Shown: positions 47,604 through 58,810, numbered from the stretch's first letter. The stretch is 64,000 nucleotides of DNA from Penicillium oxalicum (GCF_001723175.1 NC_064650.1:2232001-2296000); one strand, 5' to 3'. Numbers and translations: made by a program. The notes: generated by a model not told the origin, from the sequence alone.

Positions 47604-47722
47604 ACATACGACCACAGGGTGTGGAGAACAGGGCTTCCCGTCCGCTCAGCCGTACTTAAGCCACACGCCGGCCAGTTAGTAGTATGGTGGGTGACCACAT
47701 GCGAATCCTGGCTGTTGTATGT
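47604..47722 (+). rRNA. 5S ribosomal RNA, copy 4
   Basis: 119-nt 5S gene with C12 (the others have T12), G23, C26, T54, C69 and G108. The 69-108 pair is C-G, probably the ancestral pair for this family. The T-run terminator (47722-47726) is followed by AATTTTT. AGC precedes the first base. Confidence 0.97.
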
Positions 47723-48135
47723 TTTTAATTTTTGAAAATTTTCAGTATTTTGGCATCTCCGATGCCGGCTTGATATGTTTCTGCTTTCACGTTTCTCTGA
47801 TATCTAGTGAGGTCTCTGATGTGACGAGAGTGGTAGAATAGATTAAATGACAGAATACGTATAACCACAAATAATGTATACTTGAGAAGTTTCAGGCACA
47901 ATGCTCATATGTGTAGATCTTGCGATTTAGCCTCGTTCACACGGAATACACGCATCAGCATCGAGTCACACATGAACCACACTTGATCTCATCGCTCTCG
48001 GGCGATCATCAGGACTTCCGAGCTGCACGTATATAGTGAAATCCATTTCTTGCGCCATCTCACGCTCAATATTTGCACACACAGATATTGAGCAGGTAAT
48101 TATGGATTATGGATCCATAACAAGAAACACATGAT

Positions 48136-48254
48136 ACATACGACCATAGGGTGTGGAAAATAGGGCTTCCCGTCCGCTCAGCCGTACTCAAGCCACACGC
48201 CGGTTAGTTAGTAGTATGGTGGGTGACCACATGCGAATCCTGGCTGTTGTATGT
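48136..48254 (+). rRNA. 5S ribosomal RNA, copy 5
   Basis: 119-nt 5S gene with A23, T26, C54, T69, T70 and G108; both 69-108 and 70-107 become T-G wobble pairs. Unlike the other copies, it is followed by TATTATCTTTC rather than a run of five T, so the polymerase III terminator is weak or missing. It also lacks the upstream AGC. It may be a decaying copy. Confidence 0.95.
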
Positions 48255-48966
48255 TATTATCTTTCATATTTTGTCGAATTATTTTTCTGGTCGGCTAGTG
48301 GTATCCTCAAAGCTCATGTCCGCGGTTGTGTGACTTTTGGTTTTGCCTCCGCTATCTACCCACTGACCATGGCTTGATCAACAAATCAAGCGGGGCAAGA
48401 AGTTACTCTAATTTTGAAGCCTGTTTTTTTTTCTTTTCAATCCGGGGAAACTAGATCAGAAAAGAATGGTTATAGCGGCATTGAGCTGTTGAATACCCCG
48501 ATCAGTATCATAAATGCACACACCCGAGACGAACATGGATTAAGGGTGCAGGATACCAACCTACTCGACTAACTCAATACCTATTTCCACCTGCCTACTT
48601 AATGGCAAGTCAATCACGAAGAGTGAGCAAAGTATTTCGGACACCTACTCGGCGTTTACCAGGCGCGAAAGCTCGGCATTTCTAGCCATTGATAGACATC
48701 TCACAGGTGACCTGTATTCAACACATGTACGGAGTACAGCTCACAGGAGCTCCATGGCTTTGAAACTACGCCAGGTTATGAGCCGCAGTCTTTTGTTTTT
48801 TATTCGAACTCTTCAAAGTGAACTGCCTGTGGGATAGAAGGACATCGAGACGACCTGCCGCGGGCGCAAGTGATCATAAGACAGGTAAGATGACATGTTG
48901 CGTCCATATCGAAACATTCCAAATCGCTCCCCAAGCCTTTCCTGCCCCTGAACCCTGCGTCCCATG
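48255..48966. other. Intergenic, no recognised gene
   Basis: AT-rich spacer between 5S copy 5 and the 3' end of the S9-like gene. Nothing else is supported. Confidence 0.5.
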
Positions 48967-50036
48967 TTATTCTTCGTTCATGTCGAGTTCCCCTTCGCCG
49001 TCTTCTGCCCCAACCTGAGCCTTCTTCCGAGCAACACGACCAGGGCGACCTCCTCCGTAGGGAGAATTGAGCGTAAAGTCGATTATGCTTCTGCGAATCG
49101 AGTTGGACCATGAATGAAGGGACATTGACGAGTTGCTTGCCAACTCTACATGTTACAGGAATTTTATCAGTTAATGTATTAACAAGGGGGTGGGATCCCT
49201 TGGAAACAAGCGTTTGGACATCACATACCTGACATGTCTCTGTCTGATCAGCACACGAGCGTGGTGAATAGACCTAGCCAGCCCAAGTCGGAAAATGACT
49301 GTCTGCAATCGACGCTCAAGAAAGTCCTCGGGTCGCAGAGACAAGACATAATCGAGACGCATACGAGATTGGTCCAAGACGCCTTGTCGAACGAGTCGGC
49401 GAATGAGGGCGTTGCCTTCGAAGAGACGTTTGGGGTCTTTCTCATCGAGAGTGAGTAGCACTCTATTCATGGTGAATAAGAAAGAAAATAAAATGGAAAT
49501 GTTAGTCATGTATGGCAATCTGATATAGTTTACCCCGAAGGTGAGATGCATCATGGTACGAACCGAGCGGCACGACGAATCTTCGATAGAGTGTACTGAA
49601 CACGCCAGACCTCGCGCTTATTCTTCAGACCGTATTCGCCGATGAGTTTAAGCTCGGCATCACTGGAACACACGTAAGTAACCTGAAGAAGAAATGAGAT
49701 GACCAATGGTCTGTCCGTAAATTAAAGACAAGTATGATCTGGCAGTATCAGTAGACTTGTATGCAATCTGTTGAAAACGTACAGTCGAGCAGCACCATAA
49801 GCTTGTAGCAATCAACAAAATTAGCTTCTATGTTATTCTCCTAATCTCGTGACACAAAAAGAAAATTTGTAAAAAAATACCACGGCGAGGAGTTCGATAG
49901 GTCTTGGAAGACACAGTTCTGATACTTTTAGTAATTTCAACTCATCCCAGCTCGGAACAAAGCCTGGAGGCTCGATGGATCTGATTCTCTCATAGGGGAG
50001 GGCAAGAAAAACGTACGGAACTGGACGAGCACCCAT
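48967..50036 (-). pseudogene. rps9: Diverged 40S ribosomal protein S9 (uS4) copy with one inserted base
   Basis: Six exons rebuilt on the minus strand: 50017-50036, 49881-49918, 49783-49801 (19 nt), 49564-49662, 49229-49462 and 48967-49145. They encode an S9/uS4-like protein of about 195 residues. Blocks are [97 protein letters not shown] and [18 protein letters not shown]. After LDSQKH the frame breaks: the exons total 589 nt, one too many, and an extra A (plus-strand T at 49083/49084) throws PYGGGRPGRVARKK out of frame. Many amino-acid changes are conservative, unlike a free-drifting pseudogene. The main rps9 gene is expected elsewhere (inference). Donor 4 (GTTCGT) and acceptor 2 (AAG) are unusual. 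Confidence 0.85.
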
Positions 50037-50653
50037 TCTGAAAGCTCACACCCAGAAAATAAAGCTTAACAAGACGGAGCAGTGCAATGAAAGACAAGAA
50101 GTTCGATTTCACAGAGAGTTCTTGAATTAAGGGGATATCTTAAATAGCATCTTTGTGGGCAAGGGCTCGGCTACACCCTGAAATGCGGGATTTTCTACTC
50201 CAATATCTTCATTCCGCCGATGCGAACGGCGCCAAGAGAAAACGGCTGCTAATAATTTGATTGACCTGGATCATAGTTTTGGTGTTTCATCATTTCCGCA
50301 CTAAGCTGGAGCAAGTCATTAACTTTATGCACGCGTCTTGATGGAATTGATCAAGATATTCAATCACACCTTTAGACCACAGCACCAGGGAGGGTGACTG
50401 ATGTAGTGCGGGAGAAGTATCGTCTCGTTCGAGTCCGCCCACTGGGCGAGACGCAATTCTGTCCTACGCTCGGGTCAGATTTAGTAAATCTGCAACCTTG
50501 GGAGCTTGCATGTTTTCAAAATGTCCATATTTAAAAGGTTGGACTAAAGCCCACGAAAATAATTTGGAAGGATCTGAAAATAATTTGGAAGGATCTGACA
50601 ATAATGTATGATAAAAAATCTAACATAGCAAAGTGCGTGATTGAGTAGCACCG
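50037..50653. other. Intergenic between S9-like gene and yvc1
   Basis: Promoter side of the S9-like gene and 3' flank of yvc1. It holds the short tandem duplication at 50556-50597 and no recognised gene. Confidence 0.5.
50556..50597. repeat. Two exact 21-base tandem copies
   Basis: The 21-base unit AAAATAATTTGGAAGGATCTG at 50556-50576 is repeated exactly at 50577-50597, and a third partial start (ACAATAATG) follows. It is a recent slippage duplication just beyond the 3' end of yvc1. Confidence 0.95.
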
Positions 50654-52725
50654 TCACAACGAATCATCGAAAACGTTTTTGGGGGGATCGACGTCGAACA
50701 CAGCTTGAATGTCACCGTGTGGAGAAAATCCCGAGAAAGTCCACTGGAAGAGAGACGATCGTTTGTACGCTTTGTTGGCGTTCTTCTTCGGAGAGCGCCA
50801 CAGTTGGTGCCGCTCATATAGGCTGATGGCCAAAAGAAGAGGTGCATTGCATGCTCTAGCGGCCGCGACATTGACTTTATGAAACCATCGCGGTGAGAGG
50901 ATGAATTTGAGCGGAAGTAGGACCACCAACGCAAGAATATTCAGCGGTGGACGATACGCGAAGATGGCGTCACTTTTGACACCCTCAAAGGTCAGAACTG
51001 CACGACGGAAGTGAACCTCGGCAGCTGCGTTCTCAACAATCTTGGCAAATGTGTTGGTTAACATGGACACTAGAATGGTCAAGAAAAGTGTGTTTCCGAG
51101 AAATGCAAACGCGATCATCAGGGCAGGACCGAGAAGGACGTGAAAGTCCACTGAACGCTCGAAGCCTGTCCCATCCAGTCCAAACCAAATCCAGAGCATC
51201 CACTTCGAGATTGTTGCTGAGCCGGGCGACTTGACATCGGATTCCGCACGTGTGTTGATGAGCCATGTCATGGAGAGAAAGAAGCCCGCAAAGCACCACG
51301 TGGCTAGCAAAGTGAGAACAGAAAAGTCCCTCATCATGGCCCGCAACGAGATGAATAGCATGTTGTCTGGCATCAGGTTACAGGCCAGTCGTGGCAGGAG
51401 GAAAGGCGCCGCGATACAAAGAATTTGCAAGGAGGTCGCAGCCACATCCTCCAATCGCATGAACTCAGCGTAAGCCCGCAATGTAAAATAGAGAGCAAAA
51501 ATGATAAAGAAGGCGATGTCAAGGAAAGACCAGACGTTTTGCGTGTGGACGTACCACCCATGCTCGATCATGGCTGCAAATTCTTCGAGCAACCAGCCAC
51601 TTGCATATGTGCAAAATACAACCTCATAGACGGTAATTGTAACACCGTCCCGTTTTATCATCGTCAGTCCATACAACAGGAGAAGCACGGCAAACTGGGC
51701 AATTTCAATAATGTTGCGTAGGCGTGGCACAATCAATCGATGATGATTCAGGATCGGTGCTTTGCGAGGATTATAGAGCGATATAGGTCGGTGCTTGTAA
51801 TGATCCGGGATTATGTCGACAAATGAGAGGGGGGTATAGATGACTTGTCCACGATACACAGCGTCTACCACTTTTTGACATGCGGATGAGCTGAGAAAGG
51901 TCTTGCTCTCGGAGATGATCGCGACCTCCAACGCCGTGATCTTGCGCTCATAGCCTCCTCGTTTCTGGATTGGCCATTGCCGTGCAGTTGGCTGTGCGTT
52001 GATGATCGCATCGGGGGCATTTTGAAATGGCTCGAATCCCGCTACCAGAATGTTCGCCAGCAGCAAAAGGCCCATGTAACCGGGATTATCTTCGTCGAAT
52101 CTTCGGAGGACTCTACTGGCGAGGATCTCACAAAGAATTGCGCGAGTGATGCTCACAGTCTGGAGATGCACTTGATAATGCTGCTCTCGCAAGAACTGCG
52201 TACGATTCACTAGAAGGCAGAAGACTGGGGCGAAGTAAGTTGCTGGACTGGCACTCGTCGACAAACTTGACGGGACGATGCCGTCCGTAAAGAGGTCCGT
52301 CCGCCTTGAGATCCAATCCTGCACATACCTACAGATACATCGTCCGGATTATAGAGCTGGTCAACGAGTGGTCTCACAATGAGCATATTCATTTGAGGAT
52401 CGGACAGCTGTTCCGATGTATACGGATCATCTGCAGTCCCTTGCTTAGCGCCACGGTCCAGTTCTCGGTACCCGTTTACTACTCACCTATGTTGCTCATG
52501 ATAAGACGGCGAATACTATCACGATTATCAGAAAATTTGCCCGGCCGAGGAGAGATATCAAGGCTAGGAGAATCTTGAAGTCTAGACCTACCGATGAATG
52601 CTTCGATATACGGGTAGATGAGTATGCGGATCAGTCCCCAGTTGCTCTACCGACGCCGTCCGCTGTAACGAGTTGCTCTCGGAGACAGTCTCATCATCCG
52701 AGACCGGGTCGCTATAGTGATCCAT
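50654..52725 (-). CDS. yvc1: Yvc1-type TRP cation channel of the vacuole
   Basis: Fungal TRP channel that releases Ca2+ from the vacuole in response to osmotic and mechanical stress. Four exons: 52592-52725, 52487-52515 (29 nt), 52329-52430 and 50654-52224, giving 611 aa; all phases agree. The start is the first ATG in frame (MDHYSDPVSDDETVSESN). The N-terminal region contains LPVYRSIHRIRRLIMSNIDD, MNMLIVRPLVDQLYNPDD and VFCLLVNRTQFLRE, family-typical. Helices follow: IAQFAVLLLLYGLTMI, YEVVFCTYASGWLLEEF, VWSFLDIAFFIIFALYF, LQILCIAAPFLLPRLA and LLATWCFAGFFLSMTWLI. The pore segment is KWMLWIWFGLDGTGF and the last helix is MIAFAFLGNTLFLTILVSML. After it, ENAAAEVHFRRAVLTFEGVK is well conserved. 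Confidence 0.93.
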
Positions 52726-54447
52726 TTTTTTTGTGCTGCCAGGCACCGGCGGTTGAATATGAGTGCAACTCTCCAACCCAGCGGAAGATTCGTAAAGTGA
52801 ACGGTCGTTTGGGAAAAGTAAAAAAGGAGCAGATCAATTTGCCGGGTTTAATCTTGCGTCTTCAAGAGCCCCGATTCAACTTCACTCCATTGCCACAAAT
52901 GTAGAGTCTCGCCTTGCAGACGTGGATCTAGCAGTGATCTTCCACACCGTATTGAAAGTGCCATTTTCAACTGCTTGGTTGATTCAGCAGGCGCAGGTGG
53001 AGACACGATGTCAAAGTGGACTCGATGCTCATTCGCGAGAATAATCACGCAGAGATCGCTCCGCTTATCTCCGTCCGTGTCACATGATTCGATCGTCACC
53101 GTTGCTTCACTCGGCGCCTCGCCGCCATTCCACGTTTATACTTGAGTCGAATGGGATCAGCATGGTTGAGGCTCATTTCCACTTACTCAGTCTGGAACGA
53201 TTCATGACACAGAGACCACTTTTGAACACCTTTCAACAAAAATTTTGTCACAGCCAACTGTTTGATCAAAGCACAGACCAATCTTAAACCTCTTTCCTTC
53301 CCAGCACCTATCTTTGTATGTATTTGCGCAGCTACCTTCAGTGACACCTCCATGGATAAACCTCTGCTACCTATCAAGGAAGACATCACTTCTTCCACTG
53401 GACTCTCGGAAGTCGGCACTATTCAGTGAAACACTAGCTAATCAGGTACCAACTACCCTAGCCAGGCACTGGGCTAGACCACCTCCTCATGTAATGCCTA
53501 TAGCCACGAAAATTCAATAGAGATTTTCCAAGCCGCCTAGGTTTCCATTATTTGGGCCTAGACCAGAGCGATGAAGCGGGAGACTCGGTCCCTTAGCAAT
53601 TTGTTAGCAAATGCCAAGGGAGATTCGAGACTATGCGTCGGGATTGCGTGGATGGGCATGGCAAAGTCAAGAAATTAGCAAATCCCGACTCTCTTGGCCT
53701 CTTGGCTTCCGTTTTGCGCTTGGCTCGGGCAGAGGGTTCAATATTAGTCTCAAGGGACTCATCTAACAGAACAAAAAGGACGGGTTGTATCTCATGCGCC
53801 TGGGTTTGTAAGAGCAAGCTGTTGAACGCACAGTCAGAGCCAATGCGAAGAGCTCTTGCATCCACCTGAATCTCGTGTGGACACAAAGAAGTATTACTGA
53901 GTCACTTCTTGCTACCTAAGCCCTGCTACGTGAACCTGTGGGAGGGTAAGGTTGATAATTAGCCAGACTTGTCGAAGGACGGGAGGAAGCGACTGTTTAG
54001 AAAAAATGGACGTTGTCTGTTCGGGTACAAGACCATTCAACGTCGATTCCATAGAAGTGCCTGTGAATGAACCCAGACCGTTCTTGATGGGGCCCAAGCC
54101 TGGACAATGCTCCGTATTACATCAAGTCTATTCTATTTATCCCTGTTTAGGTGTCGAAACTAGACCCAGGCACAATTGATATGAATACACCGCGTCACAA
54201 AGGAAAAGCTCAAAACAGCAAAGGGCAGCAGAACGCACAAAAAGGGGAGTTTGATGATATAATCGCAGAAAATGCCAGTCGTGGAGAGGAGAAAAATATG
54301 CAGAGCGCAGGTTTCTCGGCTTAGGGCTGGAGGGCAGGAAAGTTGCTTTTTGATATGATACACGCACCCTAACCCGAGACCTTCGCACAGATTACAGAAG
54401 AATGGGTCAAGAGACAACGGGATGCTTTATGTGAGATTTGCGTCAGA
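52726..54447. other. Intergenic, no recognised gene
   Basis: About 1.7 kb holding the yvc1 promoter and the mia40 3' flank. Short frames on both strands show no family motif. Confidence 0.5.
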
Positions 54448-55413
54448 TCAGTTCGCATCCTGGGTCTTCTCGGCAACGTCGTGGTGGGTCTTGGGGACGA
54501 GCTGGTTGCTCTCAGCGAGCTCGGCATTGACATCGGCGGCCGCAAGGGCGGGAGCGTCGCCCTCGGGCTCGTCATCCTCTAGTTCCGCGCCGTAGACGTC
54601 GGGATGTTGACGGAAGCAATCTTGCATGTCCCTGTGATAAGATGGTTAGGATATGGAATCGCCCCAAAAAGATTTGCTCGCGGTTAGACATACTTGAACT
54701 TCTCAATGCACTCAATGCCCTTGGGTTCCTCGTTGGAGTAGACAAAGCACGAGAATGCCGCCCGGAACTCCTCGCCGCAAGGACCGTGAGCCATACCGCC
54801 CAAGCAAGGGCAATCCCAGTTGATCTCGCCAGTCTCTGGATTGAATGCCGCTGACTCGGGAGGCTCCTCTGATTCGATACCGACCTGGGGGTTGATTTCC
54901 ACGGCAGCAGCATCAGCTGTCGCATCGGCTGCCGGTGTTGAAGAAGCCGGCGCATCGACCTTTGGCTGTGAGGAAGAGGCGGCCTTTTCTTCGCGGATCT
55001 TGGGGGTGATGGAATCGAGAGTGGTCACAGCAGAGTCTTCGGTGGTCTCTTGGCTGAAGTGGCTCATGAGGGAGACTGGATAGAGAAAGCAGAGTTAGCA
55101 AATTGTCTAGAGATTCGAAGTGGCCAAAAGTTCGGACCAATGCGACGGGTTCGGGCGATGCATCGCGGATGCATGCCGAGGAAAGTTTGAAAAGTCACTC
55201 GATCGGGAACATACAAGAGGGCTCCTGAGCAAAGGCATTGCTCGTGTTATAGTAGTAGACGGCACCACCGGCCAGACCGAGACGGACAAAGATGCTCTTC
55301 CAGCTTCGCGGTTTGGAGACCGGGCTGGCAGTGCTTATCAATCGAGTGTTTGCCGGGCTACGAGCCGCGACAGCAGGTGCGCGAGCCAGCGCTCGAGCGG
55401 CAGGACGGAACAT
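54448..55413 (-). CDS. mia40: Mia40, oxidoreductase for import into the mitochondrial intermembrane space
   Basis: Catalyses disulfide formation in Cys-rich proteins entering the intermembrane space, re-oxidised by Erv1. Three exons, 55215-55413, 54694-55075 and 54448-54631, give 254 aa. The N terminus is a mitochondrial presequence ([20 protein letters not shown]), then a hydrophobic anchor ([14 protein letters not shown]) as in fungal, membrane-anchored Mia40. After a disordered acidic stretch come the redox CPC at residues 155-157 ([10 protein letters not shown]) and two CX9C pairs, C166/C176 and C189/C199. [19 protein letters not shown] and [13 protein letters not shown] are family hallmarks. 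The acidic tail is usual. It is divergent from thi80, with 323 bases between the start codons. Confidence 0.96.
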
Positions 55414-55736
55414 ATTGAAGTGAGTGACGGGAAAAGGGTCAATGAGGGGCCGATTTGAGAAACCGAGATCGCTGTCGCGACGAAAGGATCAGAGCGCAAT
55501 GCGGGACACAGCGGAGGATAGAAGCCGAAGCTGCGGACGGAGAAGTTGGTGGAATTGGAAGAAGTGGATTCCGGCCTGAGGTTTGGCATTCAACCAGTCA
55601 CGTTGCACGGATCTGACCAGCGCGCGCGACTCGACCTCTTCTGGCTGGCAACACTGGAGAACAAGAATCTGAAGAACAGCCGACCAGAGCATAAGTTCGT
55701 CTTGAACTGATAATCAGACTACTTGAAATCTGCAAT
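55414..55736. promoter_or_regulatory. Shared divergent promoter of mia40 and thi80
   Basis: 323 bases separate the two ATGs, which point away from each other. No canonical TATA box is apparent. The region must serve both genes, suggesting possible co-regulation (inference). Confidence 0.55.
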
Positions 55737-56928
55737 ATGGAGTGGGATCCAAGTCGGTTCTTTCGACCTGAGGGGAGTCCGTCACCTTATGCTCTCTTGA
55801 TGCTCAACCAGCCAATCAACGAGAAGGCGTTTGCTGTTTTAAGTCAACATGGTACGTGCTTGGCGATCATTTTGAATGGTCTTTTTGAATGCCATCTATA
55901 GAACGGGTGCACGCGCAAGTACAACACCTTAGTAAGGTGTCTGCTAACATTACGTTCTGCACAGCTTCTTACATCGTTTGTGCCGATGGCGGGGCAAATC
56001 GTCTCTACGATATGATGAAAGCGCAAGGCAAGGAATTTACCCAAGTAAGCAATTATTCATGACTCGACACAAGTACCATTTGACAATTACATATTGGAGA
56101 CCCCAAAAATTAATACACCTGTACAAAAACTGGACTGAAAAGCACCTTGACTGATCCAATAATCCTCAGCTTCCTGATAAAATCATTGGTGATCTGGATT
56201 CCATCCGTCCCGCAGTACGACAACACTACGAGGATCTCAATGTATCAGTCGTCAAGGATCCCGATCAATATTCAACAGATTTTACCAAATGCCTCAAATA
56301 CCTCAATAGTCAGGCATCGGAGATCATCAAAAAGTCACCACAGCATCAAAAAATCAGCGATAGCCAGGGAAATACCTCCACAAACGGCCCTGCCTCAATA
56401 CCAAGGCTTGAGATTCTCATTCTCGGCGGTCTTGGTGGTCGAGTCGACCAGGCTTTTTCACAAATTCATCACCTGTATATGATGACTCAGACGCAGCGCC
56501 AATTAAAAGATGGATCGCTTGAAGAGAGCCCCGGCGCAGGCGGTAATCTCTATCTGATCTCCGAAGAGAGCATCTCTTTTGTGCTTCATGAGGGCAAGAA
56601 CACCATTTTAACGCCCCGTACGAATCGACCTGCCGAATATGACTCACTTCGCCAGGCACCGAACCAGGACCAGCTGATCGAAGGGAGTCCGCTGTCTAAA
56701 CTACCCGAGACGGAGTACTTCTTTGAAGAGAACATTGGCATTATTCCGCTTTCAGCACCGGCGTCAATTACCACACAAGGGTTTGAATGGGATGTCGAGA
56801 ATTGGCAGACTGAGATTGGCGGCCAAATATCTACAAGCAATCATATTCGCGCGGATCAGGTTGAGGTTTCGACCAATGTTCCGGTCCTCTTCACAGCGGA
56901 ATTGGCGCAAAGATTGAAACGAGCCTGA
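55737..56928 (+). CDS. thi80: Thiamine pyrophosphokinase
   Basis: Transfers pyrophosphate from ATP to thiamine to make thiamine diphosphate, in the cytosol. Three exons, 55737-55851, 55965-56044 and 56170-56928, give 317 aa in phase. The start MEWDPSRFFRPEG is the only in-frame ATG that leads into the family pattern. The catalytic domain shows YIVCADGGANRLYD, IIGDLDSIRP, KDPDQYSTDFTKCL and ILILGGLGGRVDQAFSQI, all typical TPK motifs. The thiamine-binding domain at the end has GIIPLSAPASITTQGFEWDV and STSNHIRADQVEVSTNVPVLF. A disordered insert (QHQKISDSQGNTSTNGP) is seen between the halves, as in other fungal enzymes. No thiamine riboswitch-like feature was noticed in the two introns. Confidence 0.95.
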
Positions 56929-57566
56929 ACTCGTGTCCGCCTCCATGATCAACTTGAGATCGGACAAGGTCAGAGATGTTAGTTTACTACCGGTATGAGC
57001 CGGTCTAGACACACCGTTTGCTTTGAAAGTCACATATGCAAAATGCCATGGCGAAGAGAATTGCGATAAAAGAAATCCCAAGAAAGTAAACGGCTTGTGA
57101 GGGGACAGGATAACCAGTGAAGAAACCAACCCAGCACCAGCAAAATGCCCACACCCATACGCCTCTTCTTGTTCATCAGACATGCCAAAAAGATACCAAG
57201 TAATCCGGATCAAAGGAACCCGTGCACTGCACACCAAACTAAAATCAAAAGCCCCGTCAAGATGTATGTCGCAAGACGAAAACTCAGCCTGTAGGATACA
57301 AGAAAGAGACCGAGAAGCCGCATCGATCTCTGTTCACAAGCCAAAACAAAAGGGGAACGCGCCTCGTAGCATACCATCAGCGCGCCGAAGAGATCGTTCT
57401 AGGGGAGAGAAATGTGCAGATTACAAGACCGAGCTGCCAGCGACGACTGCCATCACACCTGCCAATCTGTATCGGGGCTGTCCGACCCTTGTTCACCATC
57501 TGCAAATTCAGAGGCAGGTAGTCTGTACAGGAGAAAGACATCAGACCCATGAGATGTTGGATATGT
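56929..57566. other. Convergent intergenic region
   Basis: 3' flanks of thi80 and of the membrane protein on the minus strand. No gene is recognised. Confidence 0.5.
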
Positions 57567-58810
57567 TCAGGGCCGGCGGAGAATGGCCTCGTAAAGAGCG
57601 CCGATCACACCGATTGCGGCACCGGTCCACATCCCGTAGTAGTTACCGGGGATGGCGGCATTGACCTTCTCCAGGGCGATCTTGCTGTACATGCCCCAGT
57701 AAGAAAAGCCCTGCACGTACACCTTCCACACCATCAACGACTTGGCGATGTTGAATGTGATGGGATCAAAAGTGCTGATGGACGATGACGAGCGGCCGCG
57801 ACGCGCACCTCCACCAGTCGCAGCGTACCAGCTCAAATTGAAGAAATAAGCCGCCACCAACGGGACAATCAGGTTGGTGAGAAGCCACAGTGTGAAGGGT
57901 CCCCAGAAGCCGGGAGTCAATAGACGAAACAGATCGGGGACCTTGACGGGGATTGCGGGAGTGTGCAAAGTCGGGTTGGCATCAATTGTGGTCAAGAAGC
58001 GATTGGGTAGCTGATCGGACACCACGGTGTACGCCTCAACAAGCACAACAAGCGCCTCAATCGCAAAAAGACTACTCAGATTCGCGCGCAGTGAGTGCGT
58101 GCGCTCCGTAACTCCCGAAGAAGTCCAGGCTTGTTCGATACCCTCACGGACTCGCGTGGTCTGTCGGTCGATGACGTCCGTCACGACGGCGGGAGATGGA
58201 GGAACATCAAAGGCCGCGCGCACGCGATTTGTCGACCGGCGCACCACCTCGGTCGGGGATACGGGCGATTTGGGTGACTTGGGCGATTTGGTAGCCGTGC
58301 GAGATGGCGGTTCCTCGGACGAACTGTAGGCCGAAGTTAATACGATCGCGCCCTGGAGAATGCGCTTTCGCATGGGTTTAAAAATGGGTGGGAATCACTT
58401 ACGTCGCCTCTTCCTGTCTTTGCGCAGCGGGCTTGCGACCCGGCGTCTTCTTCGCAGAGGGAGGAACCTCGACTTTGGGCTCGCGCTTCACGGGCGAGCC
58501 TCCTCGGGGTGGCGCAGACAGGCGCTTGTAATAATCGGCTAGGGTTTGTTCACCTGCAAAGATTGTGCGGTTGCTGCTCAAGTGCTTGTCCAGCGCGACA
58601 GCAAGTTCAGTCTTATTCAGGTCAGAGAAACTGCGATGCGGGGGAGGGAAAAAGGTCAGCGCGAAATCGTGAAATCCTTGTTTAGCACCGCGTGCATCGC
58701 ATTTGCGGTGCGCAATCAATAGTAACCTACTCCTGGAGGTCGGTTTTCTCTGCGAATTCGACCAACTCCGGCTTGCGCAGCTTGTTCAGATAAGGTAGGC
58801 CGCTTGACAT
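57567..58810 (-). CDS. Conserved fungal membrane protein with N-terminal SAP-like start
   Basis: Three exons, 58731-58810, 58403-58630 and 57567-58323, give 354 aa. The start MSSGLPYLNKLRKPELVEFA with the following DFSDLNKTELAVALDKHL forms two short helices like a SAP or LEM-type motif, suggesting DNA or chromatin contact. A basic linker with SPVKREPK and TPGRKP follows. Helical segments TDVIDRQTTRVREGIEQAW and then membrane stretches LFAIEALVVLVEAYTVV, FWGPFTLWLLTNLIVPLVAAYF and YYGMWTGAAIGVIGALYEAIL complete it. I recall this architecture as a conserved hypothetical in Eurotiales. An inner-nuclear-envelope role is an inference from SAP-like plus membrane segments. Confidence 0.78.

Noticed and set aside
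57182..57664. 160-codon plus-strand frame near the end of the membrane-protein gene
   Set aside because: Overlaps a well-supported gene on the other strand and shows no family feature.
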